This document shows positions 61,802 through 64,000 of a stretch of DNA of 64,000 nt, in pieces. Each line of letters opens with the position of its first letter. Within the stretch, counting starts at the first letter, position 1. The notes under the pieces were generated by a model. That model searched no databases, was not told where the DNA came from, and saw only the letters and a list, made by a program, of their open reading frames with translations. The stretch spans positions 124,001-188,000 of the forward strand of contig NW_002476155.1 of the NCBI RefSeq assembly GCF_000189635.1. The letters run 5' to 3'. Position numbers and translations under genes: made by a program. Origin of the DNA: Tetrahymena thermophila SB210. Taxonomy: Eukaryota; Ciliophora; Oligohymenophorea; Hymenostomatida; Tetrahymenidae.

Positions 61802-64000
61802 ATGGAAGGAGATTACATAAGCTAAACTTTACTGCATAAAAAGCAATAAAGGTAATAAGAATTGTTAGAGTTTTAAAAGAATGCAGAACAAGCAGAAGAA
61901 GAGGTTAGAAAGTGGAATTTACAAAGGGAATCTAACTTAAATCAAGATGATAATTAAAATGATGAAGATAATATTCAATATAAAGAAAATATTGTAGCAT
62001 ATTCTAATCAGACCAAAAATACTAATGAGGGATTGTCAATTAAAAATAAATTGGTTCAACAATAAAGCGAATTAGAGTTTCCTGAAGAATAAATTCATTA
62101 AAAATTATAAAAGATTAGAGATCTTCTTGGGTTAAACAATACAAATGAGAATCAAAATGAAAGTTCTCCTATCATCACTAAATAGAAAAAGCTATAATAA
62201 AAGCAGTAAATTATTTAGTTGGAGCAAGAAAGAATATCTTAAGATGATAATTATATGGAATTTGCTAATACTTTTGGTAAAAATGATAGAATTAATACTG
62301 ATATCAATCTGTTAGCTGGAGATTCTTAAATGGAGCAATTAGATTTCATCAAAAGTAATTAGGAAAACGATGATCCAATTAGCTACTCAACATCTACTTT
62401 TAATAGAAACTTAAAACAGAAATAACAAAACGAGCCTTCGAACGTTTAAATAGGAAACATGTTCACAAACTAATTTAGGGAAAATCTAAAAAATCTTAAT
62501 TAGCAACAACAATAAGAAGATAATCAAAGTGAATAAAACATTGACACAAGGCGCTTTTTAAATGAATACATAAACAATTTTGATAACAACTTTGAAATTA
62601 ACCAATAAATACCAAATGAGGATGTAAATAATCAAATCAATTATTCCTCAAAACCTAACTGCTAAATTACAGGCAATCAACAAAAGTACTAAAGTGTAGA
62701 CGTACGTGCGCTCTTGGAAGGAAAGTAATTACTTAAAAATGAAAACTCATTTAGGAATAATTAAAGTGATTACGATAAGTTTAATGTTAGAGAGTCTTCA
62801 TTAAAAAAGGTCGAAACAGACAACTTCTCAAATAATTAAAGAGTAAACCCTTTTAATAAATAAAGAGAGAGATCAAGTTCTGTAAATAAATCTAATAATT
62901 AAAGCCATAATGCTTCTCAATCTTTCATAGATAGTGGTAAAAAAGATTTTAAAAACCTTTGTAATGATGAATATGAAAGTAAAATACCAACAACCTAAGT
63001 GACTTAAGCTACCTCAGCTAAATAAAACAATACTGTGAGATCATTAAATTAAAATATCCCTAATAAGTTTGAGTTAACTAGTATGAGTTACACAAAGACT
63101 GAACCTTCTAACAGATTTAACGAATATGTAAGTAACAACACACAACTTTATAAAAAACCTTTCACTTAAAATATAACTCCATCATCAAGAGCTTAAAATA
63201 AATATGAAGACAGATAGAATTAATCTATGTAATAAATCAAAAATTAAAGTCCCTTTCGAGCTACTTTTTAAGATAAATCAACTATCTCCCATATAGGAAT
63301 TGCAGACAAATAAAATACCTCTCTTTTAAATCAAAGCTAAATCTAATTATTGGAAAATAGCAACTTAAATTTATAAAATGCAACTATGATCAATCAATCT
63401 TCAAACATAATAAACAACTAAAGAAATAAAACATCTTTCACATAATAATATTCGCCTCCTTAAAAATGTAAGAAACTATTCTTTATTTTTAACTTTGAAA
63501 ATTATTTAAAATTTATTATAATAAGTATTCATTAATTCAAAAAAATTATAATTTAATTGTTAATAATGTTACATAATTATATTTGAATCTATCTACTATT
63601 TACTTTATCTTTATTATGATTTGTTCAATTTTTTATTTATCTGGTCATATTTTAATAATAGTAATATCTGAAGACATAGGGTACTTGGAAAGTGATGCCA
63701 AAGATGTTTAAATGATAAAGCATGAAGAAGATGAAATCAGAGAAAGTAATAATAATACAGAGAGAATAAACAATCTATTTTAGTAATAAGTTGGTAAAAG
63801 AATAGATCAAGATGAGCAAAACAGTTTCTTTTAGTATGAATAGTAAATTCTAGAACTAACAAATAAGAATAAAAGCTTAATGAGTGATAATATCAAAATA
63901 CTGCATTAAAAAGAGTAGTTACATAAAACTTTGATGAAAAAAGAATCAGAAATTACTTAGCTATAATTGCGTGTTTCTGATTTAGAGAAAAAATTAGAAG
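61802..64000 (+). CDS. Q/N-rich coiled-coil protein (partial at right edge)
   Basis: ATG 61802 (MEGDYISQTLLHKKQQR) opens a 555-codon exon without TGA, ending at donor 63468; the 194-nt intron 63468-63661 closes in phase and the second exon runs off the window. First exon: a short coiled coil (QQELLEFQKNAEQAEEEVRK), then a mostly polar, Asn/Gln/Ser-rich region with possible short motifs (VDVRALLEGK; KKDFKNLCNDEYESK). Second exon is a clear coiled coil: ILELTNKNKSLMSDNIKIL, HKTLMKKESEITQLQLRVSD. A structural or cytoskeletal protein is likely; no family recognised. Confidence 0.75.

Overview
This window looks like macronuclear DNA of a ciliate, most probably Tetrahymena or a close relative. It is very AT-rich. 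Long frames stay open only if TAA and TAG are read as glutamine and TGA is the only stop; recognisable proteins appear under that code and vanish under the standard one. Introns are short and AT-rich with GTA...TAG-type ends, and splice phases close exactly in several genes I could rebuild (PTEN, the C-x-C zinc protein, the B-box genes, the MFS carrier). No rRNA, tRNA, CRISPR or transposase was found. All coordinates and phases were derived by hand.

Layout. From 1 to about 45,300 nearly everything is on the minus strand: the N-terminal two thirds of a very divergent dynein heavy chain (1-9833, running off the left edge) with a Q/S/N-rich frame just upstream (9900-11853); an intronless kinase-like protein (12986-15205); a CFAP97/Hemingway-like N/Q-rich protein (16062-18969); a PHD-finger protein (20487-24586); a very large B-box-like protein rich in N/Q/S (27313-32645); a four-exon C-x-C zinc protein (34081-35516); a five-exon PTEN-type phosphatase (36280-37993); an unrecognised protein (39342-41123); a glutamine-amidotransferase-like protein lacking its nucleophile (about 41454-43284); and a secreted GH114 glycoside hydrolase (44383-45267).

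From 47,301 genes are mostly on the plus strand: an LRMDA-like leucine-rich-repeat protein, an Sfi1-type centrin-binding repeat protein with a coiled-coil frame after it, then (minus) a major facilitator carrier at 52364-54956, followed on plus by a small multi-exon membrane protein, a B-box/coiled-coil/WD40 protein (58577-61041) and a Q/N-rich coiled-coil protein leaving the right edge (61802-64000). Gaps of 0.5-2.3 kb are extremely AT-rich and mostly featureless.

There are no operons and adjacent genes do not form one pathway. A cilium/basal-body flavour is visible (dynein-like, CFAP97-like, Sfi1-like proteins), beside phosphoinositide signalling (PTEN), chromatin reading (PHD) and secretion (GH114). 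The most unusual items are the dynein heavy chain whose AAA1 and AAA3 nucleotide-binding loops are both destroyed, a compact three-way-junction fold at 12097-12140 in otherwise AT-only DNA, the intronless GH114 gene, and a 23-nt intron at 57866-57888.
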